Shown: positions 1 to 11,093, numbered from the stretch's first letter. The stretch is DNA of 64,000 nucleotides from Saprospiraceae bacterium (GCA_016706365.1 JADJJU010000023.1:1-64000), one strand, 5' to 3'. Notes: a model not told the origin generated them from the letters alone. Translations and numbers: made by a program.

Positions 1-79
1 AAAAAAAAATCACAAAAATTTCTTTGATACTAACCTTCTGCCCAGTGAGATAACGTCAATTGGGCATCTTGATCAGGAT

Positions 80-950
80 GTGCATTTTCTAACTATTAAT
101 TCTTTTTGCAATCAAAGACGAAATAACCAGAAAACAATTTTTGCCAATACATTAATTATAGTAATTCTTCTTTTTGCAAATGCATTCAGCCAGATGAGAG
201 CAACAGACAAAATATTCCTGAATGACAACTCTTCATACACGAGGTATTGTGATCGGACAAAGAAACGGGTGATTATATCCGATTGCTGAGATTACCGGAA
301 AGATACATTGAAAATTGAATATGATAATATCGAACGAATGACCAGACTTGTTGCAGAGAATCAGTTGCAAAGTCATCTCTAAAAGACGAACTGCAAAACC
401 GGCTAAGAGCGAATTCAATAGCCTGCAGGACTTATGGAATGGTCCACGGGGTGACTGGTGGAGGCGACTAATACTTATGTGGGATTCGGATTGTCTTGGG
501 GTGAATGTGAACCAAACTTTCAGAAAGACCTGGGTGTGCATTTACTGGGCAAGCTAGGGGAGGATCTCTTTGAATGCTCCCAGCAGGCAAACATTTCCAC
601 TTGGCACTGGATCTGAGACATACAATCCTGAAAAAGTAAATCCGGGAGATTTAGCACTATGCTGGGCTAAGCCCCAAGGTGGGCACAACTTCACAGAAAG
701 CATGAAATTATTATAATGAGGTGTTATTTGCGAATATGAGAATGAGCAATGGATTTTTACTTCAATCCATCGATAGGCTTCTTGCGAATGAATATTCTTC
801 AAAATCGAGTGATGCTGGATGTGGGGTAGCATAATAACAACAGCAGCTTGCTTTATAATGAAAGTGGAGATGCAGCGGGAACAGCGGAGTGGCATAATAT
901 TTTGACCAGGGGATACATTGTTTTTCTGATAAATAAATATTGAAAGCAAT
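80..950 (+). pseudogene. Degenerate secreted or outer-membrane protein remnant
   Basis: No intact gene is present, but the plus strand reads as pieces of one protein when the frame is switched. A hydrophobic signal-like segment ending in a FSQ-type cleavage site lies near 140-200. It is followed by fragments such as KIEYDNIERMTRLVAENQ (about 310-370), SLKDELQNRLRANS (about 376-420), TYVGFGLSWGE (about 474-505) and FPLGTGSETYNPEKVNPGD (about 594-650). The Gly/aromatic alternation would suit a beta-barrel or surface protein, but I do not recognise a family. At least four frame changes would be needed. It could be a true pseudogene or a stretch of low-accuracy sequence; the equally damaged sigma factor just downstream favours a shared cause. 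Confidence 0.3.
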
Positions 951-990
951 CAACGCTAATCTGAAAGTAAGAAATTGATAAAATCACAAG

Positions 991-1527
991 ATGATTCAGG
1001 AAAAACATATTTCAATCATGCCCAAAACAAGACGCAAAAGGACATGAGGCATTGTACAGACAGTGTTATCGGATCTGATGCGCCTCTTGTTTCGATATGT
1101 CAGAGTGGATGCGGACGCTGCGGATATTCTGAATAAAGGGATGTTGAAAGTGTTTTTAAAGATTGAACAGTTTGGCGGGAATGAGGATAATTTCTTTGGA
1201 TGGATTAAGCGAGTAGTAATTAATGAAGCCCTGGATCATCTGAGAGCCGGGAACAAATTATCAAACGCAGAACCCATCGATAACATTCCGGAGAAGACAG
1301 AGCTCAACCTGGCGGAAGAAAAGGATGCCACTCAAATGATGCAATTTCTTCTTGTGTCAGCTACCGGATCTGACCGCGACCGTATTCAACTTGTATGCCC
1401 CTGGAAGGTTATTCTCATGCTGAAATAGCTGAAATGCTTGAGATTTCAGTAGCCAATTCAAAATGGCATGTATTTTCTGCAAGAAAAAAGATTGCAATTG
1501 TATTTACAGCAAAACAGTCAATTATGA
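991..1527 (+). pseudogene. ECF-type RNA polymerase sigma factor, several frameshifts
   Basis: Sigma-70 family ECF factor, which would direct RNA polymerase to a specific promoter set. Region 2 is visible as DLMRLLFRYVRVDADAADIL...NKGMLKVFLKI (1073-1170). Region 4 is visible as LPDLTATVFNLYALEGYS and HAEIAEMLEIS (about 1360-1450), the helix-turn-helix that reads the -35 element. These pieces sit in different frames: changes are needed near 1010-1065, 1345-1365, 1390-1400 and 1490-1495. With the last one corrected, the gene ends in LQLYLQQNSQL and its TGA overlaps the ATG of the next gene (1524-1527), the usual coupling of a sigma gene to its partner. The proposed start is ATG at 991. Either a dead gene or one damaged by sequencing indels; family assignment is firm. 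Confidence 0.7.
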
Positions 1528-2168
1528 AAAAGCAACCTTTAGATATACATCCTGTCGATCAATTTATGCAAGCTCTGGATGCTGAGATACAGCCTGTGAT
1601 GAATGAATTTCACTGGTCAGGAATGCAGGCATTGCTGGATGAAAGCTTTCCTCAGGATGAATTACCGGCAGCAGGTACTGCTCAGAGTGATAGCAAACCG
1701 GAGACAGGAGCAGGGAAAGCGTTCAAAAGATTCAAGTGGATATTTCTTGGAGGAATGGCTTTAATTGCAACTATGGCCGGGACACAATGGAATGCAATGG
1801 CCATTCAAAATTCAGAGTTAAAGCAGGAAATGAATATCCCGGAGGATGGAAAAATTAAGGAGGAGAATTCTCCGATTGGAATGGGACCGGAGGAGAAAAA
1901 TGCTGATGAGTTGAAATCTAAATCCGGAGCTGTATCTGATGCAAATCTCGAAATCGAAAATATATCAGAAGAGAAACTAGCTTCGGATAAATCTGATTCG
2001 GAAATGACTCAAGCAAATTCCGTTCAGCAAAATGTGAGTCAAAATCAAATAGTCGGTAAGGATAATCAGAAGACTGAGGGGGCTTTGGATAGTCTTCCCT
2101 CTAAGAAGAATATTGAATCTATAAGTGATTCGGTTGGTGTTAAGAAGAAGAAGTTTATTTTTTGGTAG
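1524..2168 (+). CDS. Single-pass membrane protein paired with the ECF sigma factor (putative anti-sigma-like)
   Basis: A 214-residue protein whose ATG overlaps the sigma factor stop by four bases, so the two are almost certainly co-translated. It has an acidic N-terminal cytoplasmic segment (about 1-66), a basic patch KAFKRFKW, one transmembrane helix (about 71-88), then a long low-complexity region rich in Glu, Ser, Asn and Lys, ending in KKKKFIFW. A basic-aromatic C-terminus like this is common in such partner proteins of Bacteroidota. The topology and gene order fit an anti-sigma factor or a membrane partner of the sigma factor, but no zinc-binding HxxxCxxC anti-sigma motif is present. Function is inferred from context only. 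Starts further upstream belong to the sigma gene's frame and are rejected. Confidence 0.6.
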   Translation: MKKQPLDIHPVDQFMQALDAEIQPVMNEFHWSGMQALLDESFPQDELPAAGTAQSDSKPETGAGKAFKRFKWIFLGGMALIATMAGTQWNAMAIQNSELKQEMNIPEDGKIKEENSPIGMGPEEKNADELKSKSGAVSDANLEIENISEEKLASDKSDSEMTQANSVQQNVSQNQIVGKDNQKTEGALDSLPSKKNIESISDSVGVKKKKFIFW

Positions 2169-2215
2169 GGGAGGGATAATACAAAAGAATATTAACACTT
2201 TAAATTAGAGTCAAA

Positions 2216-2674
2216 ATGAAGTATTTTATAACAGTTTTATTTGTAACTTTTGTAATAGTTGCCTGTAACGTTCAAAAATCAAAAAATAACAAAGCAGCCG
2301 AAAACGAAAAAATCATCCTACAATTTTATGAATATTTCAACAAACACGAATGGGAGAAAATGGCAGGAATGTACACGGAAATTTCTGATTTTAAAGACCC
2401 TTCACTTGGCCCTGGTATTGTAAAACAGACAAGACAACAGATTATTGAAAAGTATTCAGGACTAAATGAAATGTTTCCTGATATAAATGATGAAGTGATA
2501 CAAATTTATCCCTCAGCTGACAATTTTATAATTGTGGAGTTTATCTCAACAGGGACAGCACCTAACGGTTCAAGATTTGAATTACCTATTTGTACAATTT
2601 TCACTATTGAAAATGGGAAAATAGCAAAGGACTTCACATATTATGACAATTTCGAAGATAGCGGGCCGGAATAG
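2216..2674 (+). CDS. SnoaL-like (NTF2 fold) lipoprotein
   Basis: A 152-residue protein with a lipoprotein signal peptide: a hydrophobic N-terminus ending in the lipobox VIVAC, with Cys at residue 17. The mature part starts with a polar linker. From about residue 30 it has the pattern of the SnoaL/NTF2-like fold: an alpha-helical start (ILQFYEYFNKHEWEKM), a conserved D-F-K-D-P-S-L-G-P turn, and beta strands ending in ENGKIAKDFTYYD. Such proteins bind small ligands in a cone-shaped barrel, and some are cyclases or isomerases. No catalytic role can be assigned. It lies 57 bases before the S41 peptidase gene and may share its transcript. Confidence 0.7.
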   Translation: MKYFITVLFVTFVIVACNVQKSKNNKAAENEKIILQFYEYFNKHEWEKMAGMYTEISDFKDPSLGPGIVKQTRQQIIEKYSGLNEMFPDINDEVIQIYPSADNFIIVEFISTGTAPNGSRFELPICTIFTIENGKIAKDFTYYDNFEDSGPE

Positions 2675-2731
2675 GCAGACCTCAAAACCATTAATTACAA
2701 AATTAATTCACAAAGTAATTTTTAAATATTT

Positions 2732-4110
2732 ATGGCAGTGAAACTTGTTTTCTTATCCATCTTTCTTTTCTTCGCTTTAGCTACAAGTGGACAAGTTCCG
2801 GGTAACTTAAGTCCAGCCGAGAAAGTCTATGGACTTTCAAGATTTTGGCAAGAGGTTAACTATAATTTTGTGTATTTTAATAAGGTAGATCAAGCAAAAT
2901 GGGACAGTACCTACATTTCACTAATTGAGAAAGTTCAGAAGACAGAAAATGACTATGAGTATTATCGATTAATGAAACAATTCTGCGCTATACTCAAGGA
3001 TGGACATACAAATATTGAATTTCCGGAACATATTCAATCAAAACTACTAAAAACAATGTTTGGTGAATACCAGATATTTTTAGAAAATATTGAACAGAAA
3101 GCCATCATAACTCACATAAACTCTTCAAAAAAAGATATTATCCCTCCAGGGAGTGAAATCGTAGCTGTGAACAATCTTTCAGTTAAGGAATATTTAGCCC
3201 AATTTGTCTCTCCATATATTTCTTCATCTACCACCCATATTTTGGAGGATATTGCAATAATTAACATGCTTGAAGGATTTGAGGGTGAACAATACAACTT
3301 AAAAATAAAAAAACCTGATGGGGTAATCATTGAAATAGTGGTGGAGCATGCCAGATGTTCTGAAACTGAGATTTATCCCATTAAGAACTCTGCAAATAAT
3401 TTGCTGGATTTTAAATGGTATAACAATCGAATTGCCTATGTCGCTTTAAATTCATTTCAAGACGAGTCAATTAATGCCTTATTTGTAAACTTACTTCCCG
3501 AATTGGTGAGGGCTGATGCATTGATTATTGACCTCAGGAATAATGGTGGTGGGAATGGGGTTATGGATTGGAAATCCTTAAATATCTAATTCCAAATAAA
3601 AAGTTTATGGTTCCAGAAGCAGGACAAGAAACCATAGCAACTTACAAAGCATGGGGAGAAATGACAAATCCAAAGGATACTGCCAACAATACAGAATATC
3701 GTAAAGCCTATCTGAATTACATCGGAGAATATTACTTTGATTTTCCAAACACAGCAAGAATATTAAAAACCAGTCAAAAGAGAATAATAGTGCCAACAGT
3801 AGTTCTAATAGGTCATAATACAGCTTCTGCTGCTGAAGATTTTTTGGTGTACGCTGACAAGCAGCCACACTTTACAAAAATCGGTAGCCCAACTTATGGC
3901 AGTACAGGGCAACCCTATTATTTTATCTTGCCTGGTGGGGCTCAGGCCCGGGTGTGCACTAAACAAGATACTTATCCAGATGGGATAGAATTTGTTGGTG
4001 TTGGCATTGCTCCTGATATATTGGTTGAACAAACCTTAACCGACTACCTGCATAATATTGATTCTGTACTTGAAAAAGCTATTAAATTTCTAAACCAAAA
4101 ACTTGAGTAA
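2732..4110 (+). pseudogene. S41 family (C-terminal processing) serine peptidase, one frameshift
   Basis: Secreted S41 peptidase. The N-terminus is a signal peptide (MAVKLVFLSIFLFFALATSGQ). Next come a helical domain with the KDGHTNIEFP motif typical of the family (around residue 90), a PDZ-like part and the peptidase core. DLRNNGGGNG marks the core near 3531-3560. After a one-base frameshift at about 3555-3565 the frame continues with LEILKYLIPNKKFM. The catalytic Ser lies in GHNTASAAEDF (about 3810-3845) and the Lys in FTKIGSPTYGSTGQP (about 3870-3915). All catalytic elements are present once the frame is joined, so a sequencing error is as likely as a real mutation. Total length of about 460 residues matches S41 enzymes with an N-terminal domain. 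Confidence 0.75.
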
Positions 4111-4463
4111 AATTATCACACGTGGTTTTACATGAGTAGGCGATTAACGCGAAAAGAAAATATTTGTGTAATTAATAAACCTTAATACGGAAAGTCATTT
4201 TTCTGCCTCTAAACCTCTCAGACACTAGGCCAGAAATCGTGATTAATTGGTGATAAATATTGAAGCGATTTTTACAATAAAAACATGAAAAAATCTTAAT
4301 CGTTTTTACCTCCAAATGTAAAGAATTGGGCGATATCGATTAAGTATTTGCAACTGCATATTGAAAATAAATTGCTCAAATAAAGCATTAGAATCGCATA
4401 CTAATCAATTTAAAGTCCAATCGCAATTTTCTGTGAGCAAGAGGAATTGTTGTATTTATAAAC

Positions 4464-4503
4464 CAAAAAGAGGCCGGAGCATTGCTGCGCCGACCTCTTT
4501 TAT
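4464..4503 (-). terminator. Rho-independent terminator of the mannose operon
   Basis: On the minus strand a stem of AAAGAGG...CCTCTTT type with a GC-rich inner part (GTCGG/CCGGC) and a short loop is followed by a run of T. It lies about 30 bases past the last gene of the operon (end at 4531). The flanking A run on the other side could let it work in both directions for the S41 gene. The remaining intergenic stretch 4111-4463 shows no gene. Confidence 0.75.
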
Positions 4504-4530
4504 CATGATAGTTAATTAACTAATTCTACA

Positions 4531-5343
4531 TTACTTAGCCTGAGCTTTCCATGTAAATGTCCAATCCCAGATAGCGAATTCAGGACCGAAAACTGTTAAA
4601 TCTACATTGATTTTCCCCTTCATTTCCAAAAGGCTAAAACTGGAAATACGGTAAACTTCAGTCGTTGGACCAGTGAATAGGTTGTTAAATACAAGTGTTA
4701 ATTCAGTTTCAGCTGCATTGACACTCCAGCTAGTTCCTTCTAACAGGGCATCAAAATCACAAGTTCCACCACCTGATCCGGTCAAAGCACCATAATTTAC
4801 GGACATAGTACCATTTGCATTGAAAGTGTAGACATTGTCTTTCTCACAAGCCAATACTTTTTCACTTTCATTAGCTTCAGCGGCAAGTTCTTTACCTACT
4901 TTTGAGTCTAAGCGCCAGTTGAAATTCACAAGAACATAAGACAATGAAGGAGCTGTTGTGATAACAAAATCTGATGAGCCTTTTTTACCATTATTGTCTT
5001 CCGCTTCAAACTTGAAACGGATCGGGCTTTGAAGTCCTTCTTCAGCTAATGTATAATTCAAAGTGTGAGTGCTTCCGGTCACTGTAAGTGTACCATTTGT
5101 ACCATAAGTATTGTCGATGGTAGTACCGATAAACTTAGTAATTCTCAAAGTTTTCAAACCACCTTCAGCGGTTACGGTGGCAGTTGTAGATGTCGACTCA
5201 CCGATTTTACCGTTAAAATCAGTTCTGCTCAGAGATACTGAAGGTCCAACAGGATCATCCTTTTTGCATCCTGTCATAAATGCCACGCTTGCCATCATTA
5301 GCATAGACATGGTCATGATAATTAATTTACGATTCATATTCAA
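4531..5343 (-). CDS. Lipocalin-like domain lipoprotein
   Basis: A 270-residue lipoprotein with lipobox FMTGC (Cys 26) followed by KKDD, a charge pattern common in Bacteroidota lipoproteins. Residues about 30-130 look like an Ig-like beta domain (TATVTAEGGLKTLRITKF, FKFEAEDNNGKKGSSDFVIT). Residues about 140-265 resemble the Bacteroidota lipocalin-like domain: NWRLDSK, a CEKDNVYTFNANGTMSVNYG strand pair, a second Cys in GGTCDF and the closing W-S-V-N-A-A-E-T-E-L-T-L motif. It ends the mannose operon, 29 bases past the ASPIC lipoprotein gene, and has its own terminator. Surface glycan binding is a plausible role from position alone; nothing in the sequence proves it. Confidence 0.65.
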   Translation of the reverse strand: MNMNRKLIIMTMSMLMMASVAFMTGCKKDDPVGPSVSLSRTDFNGKIGESTSTTATVTAEGGLKTLRITKFIGTTIDNTYGTNGTLTVTGSTHTLNYTLAEEGLQSPIRFKFEAEDNNGKKGSSDFVITTAPSLSYVLVNFNWRLDSKVGKELAAEANESEKVLACEKDNVYTFNANGTMSVNYGALTGSGGGTCDFDALLEGTSWSVNAAETELTLVFNNLFTGPTTEVYRISSFSLLEMKGKINVDLTVFGPEFAIWDWTFTWKAQAK

Positions 5344-5372
5344 AAATTTAATGTGTGAAATAAAGAAATGAT

Positions 5373-8300
5373 TTACAATAGTTTTTTATGATTTTGAGCT
5401 GATTGGCCGAAGATCCTTACTGGACCATTTTCAGCAGCGATAAGCAGCAAATTGCTACCGCGCTTTCGACGCAACAAACCTCCTTTTTTTTGTATGTTTT
5501 TAATATAAATACCTGAGCGGCTGGCGGGAATAATATTCATAACTCCTGCTTTAAATTGTATGATTTCGGGATTATATCCCAGCTGATATCCTGTAGTGAT
5601 TTCTGCATTTCCTGCATTGCCGAGGACAAGAATTTGAGTTATACCTTCCGCAGAATTCTGTAGATCTACGAAGTCCTGAATAGGGGCGACCTGCATGGAT
5701 AAGGGAAAATATTGAACTTCAAATTTGCCGGAACCCAAATTTCTTAGCCAGAGGGTTGACATCTGATTGGCTTCGAGATATTTCAATTTCTTTGATTTGT
5801 CTGAGTTCAATATTTGTTCGATATCTGCTCCTACAAAAGTGTGATGCCTGGTATATTTATTAACAATTCCCGGAATCTGGCCTTTGAGTTCATCCTTGGA
5901 ATGGATGGGGAAATACTTTCCTCCGGAATAAAATGCCAGTAAAGGATCCAATTGACCATTCTGGTCAAAATCGTCATAATAGAGTCTGATAGTGGAATCG
6001 GTATTCGCAGCATATCGACCATTCATGCCTTCATTTCCGAGCAGGATGTCAGGCAATCCATCCCTGTCCAGATCAGCGCAATGAATACTGTTCCACCATC
6101 CTTTCAGAGAGGAACCGGGGGTTGCATCCTGCAAGATTTGCTTTTCAAATTTTTCTCCACGATTGTAAAAAATAACAGGACTCATCCAGTGTCCGGCGAG
6201 GAGCAAATCCTGGACACCATCTTTGTCTATATCTGCCCAGCTTGCAGTATGAACATGCCCGATAGGATCATTATCTGAGTAAATGAGATGAGAAACATCT
6301 TTCATAGTTCCACAATCAATCTGATATAATTTTTGATCCGGAAAAGAGGGATAATTACCCGGAGAAATGGAAGCGCCAATGAATACGAACTGTGAATTTC
6401 CGGTAGATTCATTTTGTGATGCAGCAATGCAATGCGCAGCTTTATTATGATTAAATGATGTAGAATCCAGCGGAATAAAATCTCCCTTTTGATCGCTTAA
6501 AAAGATTTGAGATTGATATAATGGTAAAGACGAGGAAATATTGCCGCCCCGGATAATCCAAAGATCATTCCATCCATCGCAATTATAATCCAGAATGACA
6601 GCATCACTTACATTCCCCGGAGCATTAGATCTTAAAGGTTTTACTTCGAGCTCCCCGGAAGTATTTTGATAAGCGATCCGACCTGATTCTGAATCATTTC
6701 CGCCAAAGAAAATATCATCCATGTCATCATTATTCAGATCAGCAATTTTCATAACCGGACCTGAAGAAGAATAGCTTTTGTGAATCAATTTATCAATGTA
6801 GAAATCAGCGCCTGAATTACTCTTATGGAGAAATAGATCGGGAAACTGAAATGTAATGTCAGTAAATAAGCCTGGGTTTTCTTTAGCATTTAAAGGTTGA
6901 GCGGGAGTCGCATTAGAATGGGAAATATTAATTCTTTGTCCTGGAGTAACTGAAGTTTCTGAGCTCACTTTTCCGTCCGGCCAGCTAATTTTGATTTCCT
7001 TTATTTTTTGCTTTGGATCCAGTCCCACATGAATGATTTCAGAAACATGTGACATGAATCCGCGAACCGGATTCTGATAAAATGTCTGGATCCCCGAATC
7101 TGTATGGACTTCAATTTTGGAACCGATTCCTGACGGGTTATATTTTGGACCTTTCAATGCAATTTGGATAAACGAATTACTGTCTTTTTCAGATTGATTA
7201 TTTTGAAGCAAGTAGGCAGTTTGTCCAATATTATTGACGACTAAATCCAAATCGCCGTCATTGTCGAGATCAGCGTAGGCGGCTCCATTAGAGTAAGAAC
7301 CTTTCATGCTTAATTCAGATGATATGTCTTTGAACAATCCGTTTTTCAGATTGAGAAAGCAGGCATTCACAGCTTCCAAACCTGGACGTTTTTTAATTTC
7401 TGCAAGCAGAACTGTATCGGCAGCCGACTGGTCAGAAAACATGATCAGAGAATTCGTGTAATCAGCAAAATCTTTGTCTGTGATATCTCTTTTATAGCCA
7501 TTAGTGATGTATAGATCTTTCCAACCATCATTGTCCCAATCGGCAAACAGCGCACTCCAGCTCCAGTCGGTGGCAGATACTCCTGCCATTCTTCCCGTTT
7601 CTGAAAATGCATAACCTGATTTGTAAGCAGCCGGATTTCCTGTACTCCTATGCAGGGTATTGCGCATATACTGGGGTGCATAACCCTTATTGAGCATTAG
7701 TCCCCATTTATAAAAAGTCATTGATCCGGCCATTTTTCTATACTGTGCCTGATCGGGAGGCAACATGTCAAGCACTATCAGATCCTGGAAACCATCGTTG
7801 TTTATATCCGCCAGATCACAGCCCATGCTATTGTAGGTTTGAACTGCTAAATAATCCTGGATTTCTTCTTTAAAGGTTCCGTCTTTCTGATTTATATATA
7901 ACAAGTCATTGAAGATAAAATCGTTTGCAACATAAATATCAGGCCAATTATCGCCATTGAAATCTCCAACAGAAATTCCCAGCCCATAACCTTCTGCTAC
8001 AATTCCTGCAGCTTTACTCACATCCTCAAATTTTCGATTACCAAGGTTGCGATACAATCTGTCCTGACTGGGGTGAAGACCATCCAATTGTCGGGTTGTA
8101 GGAGTATTCACTGAGCTTCTGTCGTTGCTGTGGTTCATTACATACAGATCCAAAAATCCATCACGGTCGTAGTCAAAGAATACAGATTGAGTTGTATAGC
8201 CTGTGTCAGCAATGCCAAATGCCTCAGCTTGTTCTTCAAATGATGGAAGACCTTTCTGGTCCAATCCCTGATGGACATAGAGGCGATTTCTTCTCTCTGA

Positions 8301-8711
8301 AGGATCATCGTATCCGGCGGCACTGATGTAAATATCAGGCCAACCATCATGATTGATATCCACTACAGTGGCTCCGGTTGCCCAAAAATCTGTAGTTAAT
8401 CCAGCAGGAGCAGTGATATCTTTAAACTTCAATTCAGCCTCATTCAAATACAATTTGCAGCTGTTTTCATTGGCAGTGAAAAGTATATCTTCCAGTCCAT
8501 CCTTATTAAAATCAGCTATAGCAACTCCTGCTCCATTATAATAATATAAGTAGGTTAATATGTTGTGTGAATCTGATTCAGCCAGACTGTTGCTGAAATC
8601 AATTCCACTTTTGTCGGACGGCACTAAAGTAAATGGGGTATTCCGGGACTTACAGCCTGTGAAGGCGAAGATCCCCGGAATACACACTACTATACAATAA
8701 TACCGCTTCAT
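5373..8711 (-). CDS. FG-GAP repeat / ASPIC-UnbV (CRTAC1-like) lipoprotein
   Basis: A 1112-residue lipoprotein (lipobox AFTGC, Cys 20). Many FG-GAP/VCBS-type calcium-binding loops are visible: DFNKDGLEDI, DINHDGWPDI, DYDRDGFLDL, DFNGDNWPDI, DINNDGFQDL, DWDNDGWKDL, DLDNDGDLDL, DIDKDGVQDL and DLDRDGLPDI. This implies two seven-bladed propellers. Between them, about residues 515-580, lies an ASPIC/UnbV segment (GIGSKIEVHTDSGIQ, ISWPDGKVSSE). Family members are usually 1100-1200 residues, so the gene is full length. They often sit in SusC/D loci and are thought to act at the cell surface in carbohydrate or protein binding. It starts 13 bases past the GH92 gene and belongs to the same operon. Substrate unknown. 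Confidence 0.9.
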   Translation of the reverse strand: MKRYYCIVVCIPGIFAFTGCKSRNTPFTLVPSDKSGIDFSNSLAESDSHNILTYLYYYNGAGVAIADFNKDGLEDILFTANENSCKLYLNEAELKFKDITAPAGLTTDFWATGATVVDINHDGWPDIYISAAGYDDPSERRNRLYVHQGLDQKGLPSFEEQAEAFGIADTGYTTQSVFFDYDRDGFLDLYVMNHSNDRSSVNTPTTRQLDGLHPSQDRLYRNLGNRKFEDVSKAAGIVAEGYGLGISVGDFNGDNWPDIYVANDFIFNDLLYINQKDGTFKEEIQDYLAVQTYNSMGCDLADINNDGFQDLIVLDMLPPDQAQYRKMAGSMTFYKWGLMLNKGYAPQYMRNTLHRSTGNPAAYKSGYAFSETGRMAGVSATDWSWSALFADWDNDGWKDLYITNGYKRDITDKDFADYTNSLIMFSDQSAADTVLLAEIKKRPGLEAVNACFLNLKNGLFKDISSELSMKGSYSNGAAYADLDNDGDLDLVVNNIGQTAYLLQNNQSEKDSNSFIQIALKGPKYNPSGIGSKIEVHTDSGIQTFYQNPVRGFMSHVSEIIHVGLDPKQKIKEIKISWPDGKVSSETSVTPGQRINISHSNATPAQPLNAKENPGLFTDITFQFPDLFLHKSNSGADFYIDKLIHKSYSSSGPVMKIADLNNDDMDDIFFGGNDSESGRIAYQNTSGELEVKPLRSNAPGNVSDAVILDYNCDGWNDLWIIRGGNISSSLPLYQSQIFLSDQKGDFIPLDSTSFNHNKAAHCIAASQNESTGNSQFVFIGASISPGNYPSFPDQKLYQIDCGTMKDVSHLIYSDNDPIGHVHTASWADIDKDGVQDLLLAGHWMSPVIFYNRGEKFEKQILQDATPGSSLKGWWNSIHCADLDRDGLPDILLGNEGMNGRYAANTDSTIRLYYDDFDQNGQLDPLLAFYSGGKYFPIHSKDELKGQIPGIVNKYTRHHTFVGADIEQILNSDKSKKLKYLEANQMSTLWLRNLGSGKFEVQYFPLSMQVAPIQDFVDLQNSAEGITQILVLGNAGNAEITTGYQLGYNPEIIQFKAGVMNIIPASRSGIYIKNIQKKGGLLRRKRGSNLLLIAAENGPVRIFGQSAQNHKKLL

Positions 8712-8724
8712 CTTTATTTACAAT

Positions 8725-11088
8725 TTATTTCTCATCAGACATGGAAGGAGGAGCATGTTCCGGTTTGGAACCCCATTGCTCATTTGGTTTTGGACCCATT
8801 ACAAATTCAAGTGTACCACCCTTAACAAGATCTTTGTGATAAAACCAGGGCTTGTCAAGAACCACTCCATTCAATTTGGCAGACTGGACATATCTATTGT
8901 CTTTCGAATTATTTGTGGTCTTAATAACAAAAGTTTTTCCGGGATAGTATTTAGGTCCAGATGAATAGTAACCTTGTCAAAAATAGGACTGCCAATTTCG
9001 TATAGAGGTTCTACTTCTGCACCACCTCTCATTTGGAATAAACCCATGGAGCTCATCACATACCAGGCACCCATTTGACCCTGATCTTCATCGCCAGGCC
9101 ATGCGGTGTGAGGAGTATCTCCATAGTAAATGTTCATAATTTCTCTGGCCCAATGCTGAGTCAACCATGGTTTGCCGGAGTAATTAAATAGGTAAGCTGC
9201 CTGCATATTGGGCTGATTACCGTGATTGATTGGCAGGACACCCATTGCATGCAGGCTGTTTGCATCGGTATATTCAGAATTGAATTTCCATTTTTTAGAG
9301 ATTTCAAAGCCTTCCTGCAGTCTGGAATTAAATGTATCTCTTCCCATCAAGCTGAATCAATCCTTTCAAATCATGGGGAACAAACCAGCTATATTGCCAT
9401 GCGTTCCCCTCGCACCATCCTGAACCCAGGAATGTCGAACAGCAGACAGGATCAAAATCCGGTTTGAATGTGCCGTCCATCATTTTTAGATTCATGAATC
9501 CAACTTTAGGATCCCAGATATTCTTGTAATTGTTGGCCCTGTGTCTGAAATAATTATGATCATTGGTTTTACCCAATGCCTTTGCCATCTGGCTCATGCA
9601 CCAATCATCATATGCATATTCCAGTGTATTGGAGACCGGGCCGCTTTCATAGGGAACATAGCCAAATTTCATATAGTCATTCAGCTGACGATTCCCCGCA
9701 ACGCCACCGCCGGGGTGGCTTATTCCCTGTGTTGTTTGCTGATGATACATGGCCTCCCAGGCTTTGTTGACATCATAGTTTCTGATTCCTTTCTGATAAG
9801 CGCTTACTATTAATGGGATTTCGTGAGAGGCTACCATGATTCCGGAATATTCAAGACCCGCCGGACCTTTATTCAGCCAACCGCCTTTATCGTAAATTTC
9901 GAGTTGAGATTGAACCCATTTATTGGCAATATCAGGAGTAGCGAGTGTCCAAAGCTGTTTGAGATTCCAGAATGTATTCCAGAAGGCATCACCACTCAGC
10001 ATGGGAAAGGATGTATCTTTAAGTTGTTGTACTTTTTCAAACATGTCCACATACTTTCCGTTAACATCGCTGAGAATGGTGCGGCCTACGTAGCAGCGGT
10101 AGAGATTAGTATAGAATTTCTTTTTGTCCGTTTCGTCCTTTGTTTCGACATCGATAACTTTCAATAGATCATTCCAGGTATCCCTTGCATTTTTTCTGAC
10201 AGCTTCAAAATCCCAGCCAAATGGTTCCACAATTTCTTTTTGCAAATTAAGTCTGGCCTGATCAATGCTGACAAGGGAAAAACTGGATTGAGCCATCAAC
10301 TGCTCACCTTTTTTCAGATCAAAGTCCAACCAAACTCCTACATCTGTATGATCCCAGCCGGAGAATAATTTATCCACATTTTTTTGGATACCGTTTCTGG
10401 TCCAGCCATTCATTGCTTTAAAAGGCTTGTCAAAGCGCACTACAAAATGGACGATATATTCATTCCAGCCTGCACCTCTGAGGGCCTGCTGATATGAGTA
10501 ACCTTCGATTTCGCGGTCTGAAACTTTGGTGATTTCGGCAGCGAATATTTCAGAGCCATATTCAGATTCAATCTGCAGATCAACAAGCACCCGGGCAGAA
10601 TCAGTGCGATTGAAAGTATAGCGTTGAAATCCGGCACGAGTAGTTGTTGTCAGCTCCGCAATGATATCATAATCTGTGAGATGCACTTTATAATACCCGG
10701 CAGCAGCTTGCTCGGTCTTTTTGTCGATCCGGGATCTGTAACCTTTATCAGGATCATCTTCCAGGCCGGGTTCTAGTTGAAGACGTCCATTTGCAGGCAT
10801 CATCAATAGGCCATCCATGGTCCATTCATGAATATGGCTAAAGCCTGTGATATTGTGTACATCATATTCATAGCCGGCTTTCCAGCCATTTCGTTCGTTA
10901 TCAGGACTCAATTTTACCATACCAAAGGGCATGGAAGGCCCGGGAAATTGCATCCAGCGGCTATCGTGTGTACCCATCAAAGGATCCACATAGTCTACTG
11001 GTTGGTTAGGAGCCTTAGTCTGCTGGGCATTTGCATGGAAGCAAAAAAAGCAAAGAATAAGGCCAAAAACATATATCAATTTATTCAT
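8725..11088 (-). pseudogene. Glycoside hydrolase family 92 alpha-mannosidase, two frameshifts
   Basis: GH92 exo-alpha-mannosidase, a calcium-dependent enzyme that removes mannose from the ends of alpha-mannans or N-glycans. After a signal peptide ending in HANAQ come the N-terminal motifs VDYVDPLMGTHD, PFGMVKLSPD and TGFSHIHEWTMDG. The catalytic (alpha/alpha)6 domain has GSGWCEGNAWQYSWFVPHD and TAWPGDEDQGQMGAWYVMSSMG. Frame changes are needed near 9335-9350 and near 8957. The last part, encoding KTTNNSKDNRYVQSAKLNG to the TAA at 8725, carries the usual C-terminal beta domain. The joined product is about 787 residues, normal for GH92. All key motifs survive, so sequencing error is likely. It is secreted, probably periplasmic or surface-exposed, and would supply mannose to the porter encoded just upstream. 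Confidence 0.85.
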
Positions 11089-11093
11089 ATATT

